From: an uncultured Pelagibacteraceae bacterium
GTDB taxonomy: Bacteria; Pseudomonadota; Alphaproteobacteria; Pelagibacterales; Pelagibacteraceae
DNA: 64,000 nucleotides
Reading direction: 5' to 3'
NCBI GenBank assembly: GCA_902596925.1
Contig: CACJVT010000001.1
Location: forward strand, 124,001 to 188,000
Below the pieces are notes generated by a model. It worked only from the letters and a program-made list of their open reading frames with translations, was not told where the DNA came from and searched no databases. Positions 38,820 through 48,736 of this stretch are shown here, in pieces. The stretch's first letter is position 1. The number at the start of each line of letters is the position of its first letter. The position numbers and the translations under genes were made by a program.

Positions 38820-38889
38820 GCTGTTAATTACTTACATTTTTTTCATTTTTATAGTTGAATTTTTTTTTCACTGTTCTATAAATGTTCTG

Positions 38890-38917
38890 TTGATTTACAT
38901 AATATTTAGTATATTAA
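38890..38917 (+). promoter_or_regulatory. Candidate sigma70 promoter of nrdAB
   Basis: TTGATT-16 nt-TATTAA. Confidence 0.4.
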
Positions 38918-38928
38918 CACCAAGCGCA

Positions 38929-38944
38929 CACAACATATAGTTGT
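38929..38944 (+). promoter_or_regulatory. NrdR-box-like dyad CACAACATATAGTTGT
   Basis: ACAAC-ATATA-GTTGT palindrome upstream of ribonucleotide reductase, similar to NrdR boxes (ACACwATATwTTGTGT-like). Confidence 0.5.
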
Positions 38945-38977
38945 TTTCGCTATATTAACAGTATATATTAACAAAAA

Positions 38978-40918
38978 ATGAATAAAATACTATCGCAGGC
39001 ATTAAAGAAAGCTGTCTCTGAATATAGCCCCAAGGTTAAAGAAGTCCAAAAAAGCAATAGACCAGATTTATTCTCTTTAAATAACGAAACTGAGTTATTT
39101 CAAAATGATAAGGGTATAATAATTAAAATTGACCGATCAAAAGATGTGAACCTAACTGATTTTGGTAAGGCAACTTTAAAAGACAGATACCTTGGTCACA
39201 ATGAATCTTTTCAAGATTTATTTGCGAGAGTAGCTAGTACATATGCTGACGATAATTTGCATGCGCAAAGAATTTATAATTATATAAGTAATCTCTGGTT
39301 CATGCCAGCTACACCTGTTTTGTCTAATGGTGGAACTAAAAGAGGATTACCAATTTCATGTTTTTTAAATGAAGCATCAGATAGCTTAGGCGGCATTCTA
39401 GATCTTTGGAGTGAAAATGTTTGGTTAGCCGCAAAAGGTGGAGGTATTGGAAGTTATTGGGGAAATTTGAGATCAATAGGTGAGAAGATTGGTAAAGTTG
39501 GAAAAACTTCTGGGATTATTCCGTTTATAAAAGTGATGGACTCATTAACTATGGCAATCAGCCAAGGCTCATTAAGAAGAGGATCTGCAGCATGTTATCT
39601 TCCAATTGACCATCCTGAAATAGAAGAGTTTATGGAAATGAGAAGACCAACTGGTGGTGATCCGAACAGAAAAGCATTAAATTTACACCATGGTGTTTTA
39701 GTTTCAGATGCATTTATGCGAGCTGTAGAAAATGATGAGCAATGGGCATTAAAGAGTCCTGCTGACGGAACTATTCAACAAACTATATCTGCAAGAAATT
39801 TATGGATTAGATTATTAACAGCGAGAATTGAAACAGGTGAACCTTACATTATTTACATCGATACTGTTAATAGACAAATACCGCAACATCATAAGCTTGC
39901 AAACCTTACAGTTAAAACTTCAAACCTTTGCAGTGAAATAACTTTACCTACTGGTATCGATAAAGATGGAAGAGATAGAACAGCTGTTTGTTGTTTGTCT
40001 TCATTAAATTTAGAAAAGTATGATGAGTGGAAAGATGATCCAGATATGATTGGAGATGTAATGAGATTTTTAGATAATGTTTTATCTGATTTTATTAACA
40101 AAGCTCCTGAGCAATTTAAAGATGCTAAATACTCTGCTGAGAGAGAAAGAAGTGTTGGGTTAGGAGTGATGGGTTTCCATTCTTTCTTGCAGAAAAAAAG
40201 AATTCCACTCGAATCTGTTATGGCAAAGTCATGGAATAAAAAGATTTTTAAAAATATTCATGAAAAGGTAAATCAAGCCTCAAAAGATTTAGCCGAAGAA
40301 AGAGGCGCATGTCCAGATGCTGCAGAATATGGTTTTAAAGAGAGATTTTCAAATAAGACCGCAATAGCACCAACTGCATCTATTTCAATAATCTGTGGCG
40401 GTGCATCACCAGGAGTAGAACCTATTGCAGCTAACAGCTATACTCACAAAACTTTATCAGGATCTTTCAATGTTAGAAATAGATATCTTGAGGAGATTTT
40501 GGAAAGTCATGGAAAAAATGATGATGAAACATGGTCAACAATAACTACTAATCAAGGATCAGTTTCGCATTTAGATTTTTTAACTGATTTAGAAAAAGAT
40601 GTTTTTAAAACTGCTTTTGAATTAAATCAAAAATGGATTATTGAGTTGAGTGGTGATAGGACACCATTTATTTCTCAAGCACAATCAGTCAATTTGTTTT
40701 TACCAGCAGACGTTCACAAAAAAGAATTACATAGAATTCATTTTGATGCATGGAAAAAAGGTTTGAAAAGCCTTTATTACTGTAGATCAAAATCAATTCA
40801 AAGAGCTGAAAATATCAATAATGCTCAATCAACTGATATTACAGCCAATGTATATAAATCTAAAAATCAACAAACTAACGAAGAACCAGAATACGAGGAG
40901 TGTTTATCATGTCAGTAG
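38978..40918 (+). CDS. nrdA: Ribonucleoside-diphosphate reductase, large (alpha) subunit
   Basis: MPATPVLSNGGTKRGLPISCFLNEASDSLGGI; LCSEITLPTG; TAPTASISIICGGASPGVEPI; C-terminal ECLSCQ. Confidence 0.95.
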   Translation: MNKILSQALKKAVSEYSPKVKEVQKSNRPDLFSLNNETELFQNDKGIIIKIDRSKDVNLTDFGKATLKDRYLGHNESFQDLFARVASTYADDNLHAQRIYNYISNLWFMPATPVLSNGGTKRGLPISCFLNEASDSLGGILDLWSENVWLAAKGGGIGSYWGNLRSIGEKIGKVGKTSGIIPFIKVMDSLTMAISQGSLRRGSAACYLPIDHPEIEEFMEMRRPTGGDPNRKALNLHHGVLVSDAFMRAVENDEQWALKSPADGTIQQTISARNLWIRLLTARIETGEPYIIYIDTVNRQIPQHHKLANLTVKTSNLCSEITLPTGIDKDGRDRTAVCCLSSLNLEKYDEWKDDPDMIGDVMRFLDNVLSDFINKAPEQFKDAKYSAERERSVGLGVMGFHSFLQKKRIPLESVMAKSWNKKIFKNIHEKVNQASKDLAEERGACPDAAEYGFKERFSNKTAIAPTASISIICGGASPGVEPIAANSYTHKTLSGSFNVRNRYLEEILESHGKNDDETWSTITTNQGSVSHLDFLTDLEKDVFKTAFELNQKWIIELSGDRTPFISQAQSVNLFLPADVHKKELHRIHFDAWKKGLKSLYYCRSKSIQRAENINNAQSTDITANVYKSKNQQTNEEPEYEECLSCQ

Positions 40919-41925
40919 CAGAGAAAATCAAAGTAGAAAAAAAAGAAATTATCCAACCTAAAAAGATGGGTCTTTTAGTAGAAAATCCAGTTTACAAACC
41001 ATTTAGATACCCTTGGTGTTATGACGCTTGGTTAACACAACAAAGAATCCATTGGTTACCTGAGGAGGTACCACTTGGTGATGATGTTAGAGATTGGCAG
41101 AAAAATTTATCACAACCTGAAAAAAATCTTTTAACTCAAATCTTTAGATTTTTTACTCAGGCTGATGTTGAAGTTAATAACTGTTATTTAAGACATTACA
41201 CAACTGTTTTTAAACCAACTGAAGTTTTAATGATGATGACAGCTTTTGCTGCAATGGAAACAGTTCATGTCGCTGCTTATTCTCATTTATTAGATACTAT
41301 TGGAATGCCAGAGTCAGAGTATTCTGCATTTATGAAGTATAAAGAGATGAAAGACAAATATGATTACATGCAAGGATTTAACGTTAATTCAAAAGAGGAC
41401 ATTGCTAAAACTGTTGCAGTCTTTAGTGCTTTCACTGAGGGTCTACAATTATTTGCAAGTTTTGCGATCCTTTTAAATTTCCCAAGACACAATAAGATGA
41501 AAGGAATGGGCCAAATAGTTACTTGGTCTGTAAGAGATGAAACTCTTCACTGCAATTCTATGATTAGAATTTTTAAAGAATTCATTAAAGAGAATCCAGA
41601 AATCTGGACACCTAAATTAAAAAAAGAATTATATGAAGCTTGCAGAACCATTATTGAACATGAGGATGCCTTTATAGATTTAGCTTTTGAAATGGGTCCA
41701 ATGGAAGGATTAACTGCAAAAGAGGTAAAAGACTATATTAGATTTATTGGTAATAGAAGACTAGTTCAACTAGGCTTGGAACCAATTTACGATGTACAAA
41801 AAAATCCACTTGGATGGTTAGATACAATGTTAAACGCAGTTGAGCACATGAACTTCTTTGAGGGTCGTGCAACTGAATATTCTAAAGCATCTACACAAGG
41901 AACTTGGGTCGAAGCTTTTAGTTAA
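40909..41925 (+). CDS. nrdB: Ribonucleoside-diphosphate reductase, beta subunit
   Basis: AAMETVHVAAYSHLLDTIG; RDETLHCNSMIRIF; AVEHMNFFEGRATEYSKA; start after GAGGAG at 40909. Confidence 0.95.
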   Translation: MSVAEKIKVEKKEIIQPKKMGLLVENPVYKPFRYPWCYDAWLTQQRIHWLPEEVPLGDDVRDWQKNLSQPEKNLLTQIFRFFTQADVEVNNCYLRHYTTVFKPTEVLMMMTAFAAMETVHVAAYSHLLDTIGMPESEYSAFMKYKEMKDKYDYMQGFNVNSKEDIAKTVAVFSAFTEGLQLFASFAILLNFPRHNKMKGMGQIVTWSVRDETLHCNSMIRIFKEFIKENPEIWTPKLKKELYEACRTIIEHEDAFIDLAFEMGPMEGLTAKEVKDYIRFIGNRRLVQLGLEPIYDVQKNPLGWLDTMLNAVEHMNFFEGRATEYSKASTQGTWVEAFS

Positions 41926-43050
41926 TTATCTTTGATTTAATTGTAAAACTTTCCTGTGCTTGTTACCTTTGTAACTTGCAAGAGGTCTGATCAGTTTATT
42001 TGCAGCATGTTGCTCCATTATATGTGCTGACCAACCAGTTATTCTTGAAATAACGAATATTGGTGTAAAGAAATCTGTATCAAAACCCATCAAGTGATAA
42101 GTCGGTCCAGTAGGATAATCCACGTTTGGATGGATGTTTTTTCTCTCAATCATTACTTTTTCAACAATGTCATAAATTTTTTCAAATTTTTTATCTTTTT
42201 TAATTTTTGCTACTTTAGCAAAATATTTTCTCATTGTAGGAACTCTTGAGTCTCCACTTTTGTAAACTCTATGGCCAAAACCCATAACAACCTCTTTGTT
42301 ATCTAATGCATCATTTATCCATTTAAGAGCTTTTTTAGGATCCTTAATTTTGTTCATCATATGCATTACTTCTTCATTAGCTCCTCCATGTAATGGACCT
42401 TTTAAACTTGCTATTGCTCCAGTAATTGCTCCGTGAATATCAGACAAGCTGCTGGTAATAGTTCTTGCAGTAAAAGTTGAAACATTAAAACTATGCTCTG
42501 CATATAATATTAAAGACACATCAAAAGCTTTTACTATTTCTTTTTGAGGTACTTTTCCAAAACACATATAAAAAAAGTTTTCTGCTATATTTAAATTCTT
42601 TTTGGGTTTGATAATTTTTTTACCTTTTCTAATTCTGTAGAAGGCGGCTAATGCAGTAGGAGTTTTTGCAAGGATTCTAATCGCTTTTCTCATATTTGCT
42701 TCAGGAGAGGAGTCAGTTGTTTCTTTATCCTCCAAACCCATAATACTTACAGCAGTTCTGGCCACATCCATAGGATGAGATTTTTTAGGCATTTTTTTTA
42801 TAACTGAGTATAAATCTTTAGATAATTCTCTATTATTTTTCTCTTCCTTTTCAAATTTTCTAAGCTGAATAGTATTAGGTAAATCTTTATTTAAAATAAG
42901 ATAAGCTACTTCCTCAAATCTACAATATTCACAAAGATCTTGAGCAGCATAACCTCTATAAGTTAAAGAGTTAATTTCAGGCATTACTTTTGAGACCTCT
43001 GTCTCGTCTACAACAATTCCTAATAAGCCTTTTTTAATATCATCACTCAT
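41926..43050 (-). CDS. prpC: 2-methylcitrate synthase/citrate synthase family
   Basis: GLLGIVVDETEVSKVMPEINSLTYRGY; LKGPLHGGANEEVMHMM; MGFGHRVYKSGDSRVPTM; next to prpB/prpD. Confidence 0.92.
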   Translation of the reverse strand: MSDDIKKGLLGIVVDETEVSKVMPEINSLTYRGYAAQDLCEYCRFEEVAYLILNKDLPNTIQLRKFEKEEKNNRELSKDLYSVIKKMPKKSHPMDVARTAVSIMGLEDKETTDSSPEANMRKAIRILAKTPTALAAFYRIRKGKKIIKPKKNLNIAENFFYMCFGKVPQKEIVKAFDVSLILYAEHSFNVSTFTARTITSSLSDIHGAITGAIASLKGPLHGGANEEVMHMMNKIKDPKKALKWINDALDNKEVVMGFGHRVYKSGDSRVPTMRKYFAKVAKIKKDKKFEKIYDIVEKVMIERKNIHPNVDYPTGPTYHLMGFDTDFFTPIFVISRITGWSAHIMEQHAANKLIRPLASYKGNKHRKVLQLNQR

Positions 43051-43946
43051 TATTCGTGACCATCGGTGTTAAAGTTATAAATTTTTTCGTCCAAACTATT
43101 ATATTTCTCATAATCCACAAGATCATATAATCGTTTTCTAGTTTGCATCTTATCAATAATGTTATTTTGGTGTCCATTTGCATAAATGTCCCTCAAACCA
43201 TCTTCAACGTTTTTCATTGCTAACCTTTGAGTTGTAACAGGATAAATAACGATATTGTAACCCAGTTCTTCTAATTGTTTATAATTTAATAATTTAGTTT
43301 TTCCAAATTCAGTCATATTGGCTAACAAATAACACGATAATTCTTTTCTAACTTTTTCAAAGTCCTTTTCATCATGAAGTGCTTCGGGAAAAATAATTTC
43401 TGCTCCAGCATCGATATACGCCTTACATCTCTCGATCATTTTATCAATTCCCTCTACACTTTTTGCATCGGATCTTGCAATAATCTTAAAATTTTTATCT
43501 TTTTTTGCAGAAACACATTCTTTGATTTTTTTCACCATTGCATCTGTTGATATCAATTCTTTATTATCTAAGTGTCCACATCTTTTTCTTTCAATTTGAT
43601 CCTCTAAATGAACTCCAGTAATTCCAAACTCTTCAAAAGTTTCTATAGTTTCTTTGCAAGATTTAAATCCTGTATCTATGTCTACAATTGTAGGAAGATT
43701 TGTAACTCTAGAGATTAAGTATGAACGTGTGCTAACATCTTGCAGTGTAGTTAATCCAATATCTGGGAATCCAAGATCATTTGCCATTACACCTCCAGAA
43801 ACATAAACAGCATCGTAACCAATTTCCTCAATTAATTTTGCTGTTAAAGGATTATAAGCACCAGGAACTCTTAATATTTTTTTAGATTTTAATTTTTCTG
43901 TAAAATCTTTTCTTTTTTGTATTGGTTCTTTTTCCACAAAATGCAT
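43050..43946 (-). CDS. prpB: 2-methylisocitrate lyase
   Basis: ILRVPGAYNPLTAKLIEEIGYDAVYVSGG; HLEDQIERKRCGHLDNKEL. Confidence 0.93.
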   Translation of the reverse strand: MHFVEKEPIQKRKDFTEKLKSKKILRVPGAYNPLTAKLIEEIGYDAVYVSGGVMANDLGFPDIGLTTLQDVSTRSYLISRVTNLPTIVDIDTGFKSCKETIETFEEFGITGVHLEDQIERKRCGHLDNKELISTDAMVKKIKECVSAKKDKNFKIIARSDAKSVEGIDKMIERCKAYIDAGAEIIFPEALHDEKDFEKVRKELSCYLLANMTEFGKTKLLNYKQLEELGYNIVIYPVTTQRLAMKNVEDGLRDIYANGHQNNIIDKMQTRKRLYDLVDYEKYNSLDEKIYNFNTDGHE

Positions 43947-45448
43947 TAAAAAATTCCTTTTTTTAAATTCCGTTTAATTTTGCTCTTTTTAACAATAATA
44001 TTCAATCTATCTAATTGACCTGACTTTAGTTTTCTTAAGTTTTGCACTGTCTTTAAAAATCTTTCAATTTCTTTTTTATCTAAAATATTCTCGGTAAGTG
44101 TCAAAAATTTGTTTATATAATTTTTTCTTTTAAACGGTCTTGAGCCATAAGGATGAGCATCTGCAACTCCTTGTTCTTCGGTAATTTTTTTTCCATTTTT
44201 AAGAGTAATTGTGACTTTTGCACCAAAAGCTTTTTTTCTGGGGTTTGGGTCATGATATCTTTTGGTCCATTTTTTGTCTTCATGGGTTTTGATTGATCTC
44301 CATATCTTAATTGTACTTTTTCTTTTTGCTCTAGCTTTCGAATAAGATTTTACATGGTGCCAACTACCATCCTCTAAAGCCACAGCAAATATATACATTA
44401 TTGAATGATCTAAAGTTTCTCTACTTGCATTTGGATCCATTTTTTGAGGGTCATTTGCACCTGTACCAATCACATAATGAGTATGATGACTGGTATAAAT
44501 ATCAATTTTTCTTACTTGATTTAGATTTGATATTTTCTTTTTAAGTTTTTTTGCAAGATCAATTAATGCTTGAGATTGATATTCAGCAGAATATTCTTTT
44601 GTGTAAGTTTCAAGAATAGCTTTCTTAGTCTCGTTTTTTTTGGGGAGCGGAACTTTATATAGAGCTTTTTTTCCATCTAAAATTCGCGCAATAACACTAT
44701 CCTCACCTTCATAAATTGGACTTGGAGCACCTTCACCACGCATAACTCTATCTACAGCCTCGATTGCAAGTTTACCAGCATGTGCTGGGGCATAAGCTTT
44801 CCAACTGGAGATTTCACCTTTTCTAGACTGTCTTGTTGAAATAGTTGTATGTAAAGCTTGTTGAACAGCTTGATAGATTGTTTCTGTATTTAGTCTTAAC
44901 ATCGATCCTATTCCAGCAGCAACACTTGGTCCTAAGTGAGCGATATGGTCTACTTTATGTTTATGTAAACAAATTCCTTTAACTAAATTAACTTGCACTT
45001 CATAGGCAGTTATTATCCCTCTTAAAAGATCTAATCCGCTTTTTTTATTTTGTTGTGCAACACTTATAAGGGGAGGGATATTATCACCAGGATGACTGTA
45101 ATCAGCTGCTAAAAATGTGTCATGAAAATCAAGTTCTCTTACAGCTGTTCCGTTGCTCCATGCTGCCCATTCACAATCAAATTTTAATTTATTATCAACT
45201 CCAAATAATGTTGCACCATTTTTTCTTAAATGCTTTAGGGCCATCTCTCGGGATGAAATAACTGGACGTCTATTTAAAGAAGCTATTGCGACTGAAGCAT
45301 TATCAATAATTCTATTAATCACCATCTCTATCGCCTCTTTATCCAGCTTTGCATTATCACTTGCAATCTCTGCGATTTTCCAAGCCAGCTGTTTTTTTTT
45401 GGGTAAATGAACTTTAGATGGGAAAACTTTTACGTTATGTATGATCAA
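43946..45448 (-). CDS. prpD: 2-methylcitrate dehydratase (MmgE/PrpD family)
   Basis: [31 protein letters not shown]; 500 aa; next to prpB/prpC. Confidence 0.93.
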   Translation of the reverse strand: MIIHNVKVFPSKVHLPKKKQLAWKIAEIASDNAKLDKEAIEMVINRIIDNASVAIASLNRRPVISSREMALKHLRKNGATLFGVDNKLKFDCEWAAWSNGTAVRELDFHDTFLAADYSHPGDNIPPLISVAQQNKKSGLDLLRGIITAYEVQVNLVKGICLHKHKVDHIAHLGPSVAAGIGSMLRLNTETIYQAVQQALHTTISTRQSRKGEISSWKAYAPAHAGKLAIEAVDRVMRGEGAPSPIYEGEDSVIARILDGKKALYKVPLPKKNETKKAILETYTKEYSAEYQSQALIDLAKKLKKKISNLNQVRKIDIYTSHHTHYVIGTGANDPQKMDPNASRETLDHSIMYIFAVALEDGSWHHVKSYSKARAKRKSTIKIWRSIKTHEDKKWTKRYHDPNPRKKAFGAKVTITLKNGKKITEEQGVADAHPYGSRPFKRKNYINKFLTLTENILDKKEIERFLKTVQNLRKLKSGQLDRLNIIVKKSKIKRNLKKGIF

Positions 45449-45499
45449 AATAACTCCTAATTGAAAACTGTTCTAATAGTTAAAAAAAAATAATCAATA

Positions 45500-46183
45500 T
45501 TAAAGATATTTTGTTACGATTTTTTCAATACCAATGAAGTCTTTTATTAAGTGATTATGGTAAATTTCAGTTGTATTTTTTTCAGTATAACCATCCTCAA
45601 GTAAAATAACTGGAATTCCAGCAGCTTTTGCGGCGTTAGCATCTGTTTCACTATCGCCAATCATTAAAGTTTTTTTAAGATCCCCATCTAAAATTTCAAC
45701 TACAGACGTTAAGTGTCTTGGATCAGGTTTACAATAATCAAATGTATTGTGACCCGCTACATATTCAAAAAAATCATAAATTCCAATTTTTTTTAAAAGA
45801 TCAATCGCTAGATGTTCTTGTTTGTTTGTGCAAACACCCATTGAAATCTTTTTTTCTCTTGACCATATTAAAAAATCTTTAACTCCATCAATTAATTTAC
45901 TTTCATTTACAATATTATTTCCGTAATACTCTACAAATTCCTTGACCATTTCTTTTTTAATTTTTTCATCTTGGACTTTTCCAAATTCTTTTTTTGCCTG
46001 ACCCCATATAGATCGACCAAGCATCGCACCAGCGCCTTGACCCACCAAGTTTCTTATTTCCTCAGTAGACTTGGTTGGATAACCGAATTTACTCATCACA
46101 TGATTGTGGGCCCTCATTAAGTCGGGAGCTGTATCCACTAAAGTGCCATCTAAATCAAAAAGAATTGTAAAAATTTGTTTCAT
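45500..46183 (-). CDS. HAD-superfamily phosphatase, phosphoglycolate phosphatase-like
   Basis: ILFDLDGTLVDTAPDLM; KPDPRHL; MIGDSETDANAAKAAGIPVILLEDGY. Confidence 0.88.
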   Translation of the reverse strand: MKQIFTILFDLDGTLVDTAPDLMRAHNHVMSKFGYPTKSTEEIRNLVGQGAGAMLGRSIWGQAKKEFGKVQDEKIKKEMVKEFVEYYGNNIVNESKLIDGVKDFLIWSREKKISMGVCTNKQEHLAIDLLKKIGIYDFFEYVAGHNTFDYCKPDPRHLTSVVEILDGDLKKTLMIGDSETDANAAKAAGIPVILLEDGYTEKNTTEIYHNHLIKDFIGIEKIVTKYL

Positions 46184-46254
46184 AATTAAAAGTATTTTTA
46201 AGAAATATTTTGTGAATTAAGAAAGATATATACTTAATGTAAGTAATTTTCTAG

Positions 46255-46878
46255 ATGAAACAATTAAATATGAATAAACTTCAAAATTCACTGAGAGTGA
46301 AGTTCTTAAAATCTAAAGTAAATATGATTGCTCCAGAAACAATCTATTTTTCTAAAGATACAAAAATTGGAAAAAATGTGACTATAGAACCATATGTAGT
46401 TATTGGATCAAAAGTTAAGATTGGTAACAATGTTATTATTAAATCTTTCAGTCATTTAGAGAATTGTAAAATCGAAAATAAAGTTGAAATAGGTCCTTAT
46501 GCACGAATAAGACCTGGTACCACTTTAAAGGAAGGGTCTAAAATTGGAAACTTTGTTGAAATTAAAAAAAGTACTCTTGGGAAAAAATCTAAGGTAAATC
46601 ATCTAACTTATATTGGTGACACTTCAATTGGTAAATCAGTTAACGTTGGAGCGGGGACAATTACGTGCAACTACGATGGAATAAAAAAATATAAAACTAG
46701 AATAAAAGATAATGTTTTTGTTGGCTCTAACTCTTCTTTAGTAGCCCCAATTACACTTGCAGAAAATAGCATAGTTGGAGCAGGATCAGTAATTACCAGG
46801 AATGTAAGTAAAAAATCTTTAGCGCTCACTAGAAGTCAACAACTAGAGATAAAAAATTATAAAAGAAGATCTAAATAA
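46255..46878 (+). CDS. Stand-alone GlmU-type glucosamine-1-phosphate N-acetyltransferase domain (left-handed beta-helix)
   Basis: Matches only the C-terminal half of GlmU: IGPYARIRPGTTLKEGSKIGNFVEIKKSTLGKKSKVNHLTYIGDTSIGKSVNVGAGTITCNYDG; no pyrophosphorylase domain. Confidence 0.88.
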   Translation: MKQLNMNKLQNSLRVKFLKSKVNMIAPETIYFSKDTKIGKNVTIEPYVVIGSKVKIGNNVIIKSFSHLENCKIENKVEIGPYARIRPGTTLKEGSKIGNFVEIKKSTLGKKSKVNHLTYIGDTSIGKSVNVGAGTITCNYDGIKKYKTRIKDNVFVGSNSSLVAPITLAENSIVGAGSVITRNVSKKSLALTRSQQLEIKNYKRRSK

Positions 46879-46880
46879 TT

Positions 46881-48701
46881 ATGTGTGGCATTATTGGAAT
46901 AAATAGTAATAGACCTGTTTCATCAACAATTATCAGCTCTTTAAAAAAATTAGAATACAGAGGATATGATTCAGCAGGTATAGCAACGCTTTCAAACAAT
47001 GAAATTAACGAAGTTAAATCTGAAGGAAGAGTTGATAATCTTGAAAATAATCTATTAGTTCAAAAAATGGAAGGAACCATTGGTATAGGACATGTTCGCT
47101 GGGCTACACATGGATTGCCAAATAGTATTAATGCTCATCCTCACTCTTCACAAAATGTTTCTGTAGTTCATAATGGAATAATTGAAAATTCTACGTTATT
47201 AAAAAAATTTTTGGTGAGCAAAGGTCATAAATTTAAGTCACAAACTGATACTGAAGTGATTGTACATTTGATTACAGAAAATTTAAAAACCGAAAATATT
47301 GTTAATTCAATTAAAAAAACTCTCAAATCTCTTCATGGTAGTTTTGCGCTAGGTATAATATTTAAAGATCAACCTGATTTGATAGTAGGTGCAAGAAGAG
47401 GATCTCCATTAGCTGTGGGGTATGGTCCAAATGAAAATTATTTAGGTTCAGATTCATACGCTCTGAAGGCGATGACAAATAAGATTACTTATCTTAATGA
47501 CGGTGAATTTTGTATTATAAAAAAAGATCACGTTGAATTTTTTAATGAGGAAGGGGATAAGATAAATAAAAAAGTTTTAGAATTATCTTTAGAAGATGAA
47601 AAATATGACAAAGGTGATTACAAACATTTCATGGCTAAAGAAATAGAGGAACAACCGACAACATTAAAAAATGGAATTAATGAATATGTAGATACATTAA
47701 ATAATGATATTAATATTTATAATTTTCCTTGGAAAATGAATGAAATTTCCTCAGTAACTTTAATTGGTTGTGGAACAGCCTATCATTCTTGTCTGCTTGC
47801 AAAATACTGGTTCGAAGAATTAACTTCATTAGATGTTAATGTAGATATTGCGTCAGAGTTTAGATATAGAAAAAACAGATTTAAGAAAGAGACTTTATAT
47901 ATATTTGTATCTCAATCTGGTGAAACAGCAGATACTTATGCGGCATTAGATTTATGTAATCAAAATGATATGAAAACATGTGCGGTTGTAAATGTAATCG
48001 AGAGTTCGATTGCTAGAGACTCTAAATTTGTTTTACCAATACATTGTGGGACCGAGATTGGTGTTGCCTCCACCAAAGCCTTTTTGGGTCAAATCCTTAT
48101 ATTATACATTTTAGCTTTAAAAATTGGATTATTAAGAAAAGATTTAAAAAAAGAATTATTCAATGAAAAACTTAAAGATCTTAAATCTCTTCCTAAATTA
48201 GCAGAAAAGACTTTATTAACCGATAATAAGATACAGACAATTTCTAATACCTTTAATGAGGCTAAAGGTTCAATGTTTTTAGGAAGAGGTTTTTCTTTTC
48301 CAATAGCATTAGAAGGTGCATTAAAATTAAAAGAACTATCTTATATCCATGCTGAAGGCTATCCAGCTGGGGAAATGAAACATGGACCACTTGCTCTTAT
48401 CGAAGAAGGAATGCCGGTTGTTGTATTAGCGCCGAGAGACAATTATTATAAAAAAACTATTTCTAATATGCAGGAAGTTATTGCAAGAGGAGCAAAAGTT
48501 TTATTAGTAACAAATAAAAGTAGTGATGAGGTGGTTTCAGAAAATATTTGGGAAAAAATAGAAGTTGAAAGTGCTAATGATGACCTTTTACCCTTTCTTT
48601 TAACAATACCTTTACAAAAATTAGCTTATTATTCAGCTCTCAAAAAGGGATTTGATATAGATAAGCCTAGAAATTTAGCTAAATCAGTAACCGTTGAATA
48701 A
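46881..48701 (+). CDS. glmS: Glutamine--fructose-6-phosphate aminotransferase (isomerizing)
   Basis: MCGIIGI; HVRWATHGLPNSINAHPH; SQSGETADTYAAL; AEGYPAGEMKHGPLALI; KPRNLAKSVTVE. Confidence 0.96.
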   Translation: MCGIIGINSNRPVSSTIISSLKKLEYRGYDSAGIATLSNNEINEVKSEGRVDNLENNLLVQKMEGTIGIGHVRWATHGLPNSINAHPHSSQNVSVVHNGIIENSTLLKKFLVSKGHKFKSQTDTEVIVHLITENLKTENIVNSIKKTLKSLHGSFALGIIFKDQPDLIVGARRGSPLAVGYGPNENYLGSDSYALKAMTNKITYLNDGEFCIIKKDHVEFFNEEGDKINKKVLELSLEDEKYDKGDYKHFMAKEIEEQPTTLKNGINEYVDTLNNDINIYNFPWKMNEISSVTLIGCGTAYHSCLLAKYWFEELTSLDVNVDIASEFRYRKNRFKKETLYIFVSQSGETADTYAALDLCNQNDMKTCAVVNVIESSIARDSKFVLPIHCGTEIGVASTKAFLGQILILYILALKIGLLRKDLKKELFNEKLKDLKSLPKLAEKTLLTDNKIQTISNTFNEAKGSMFLGRGFSFPIALEGALKLKELSYIHAEGYPAGEMKHGPLALIEEGMPVVVLAPRDNYYKKTISNMQEVIARGAKVLLVTNKSSDEVVSENIWEKIEVESANDDLLPFLLTIPLQKLAYYSALKKGFDIDKPRNLAKSVTVE

Positions 48702-48736
48702 TAGAAAAACTCTGATACAACAATCTTGAGTTGAAT

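Noticed and set aside
38951-38973. Possible CtrA site (TTAA...TTAA) upstream of nrdA
   Set aside because: Spacing between TTAA motifs is 9 nt, not the 7 nt of the CtrA consensus; AT-rich background makes TTAA common.
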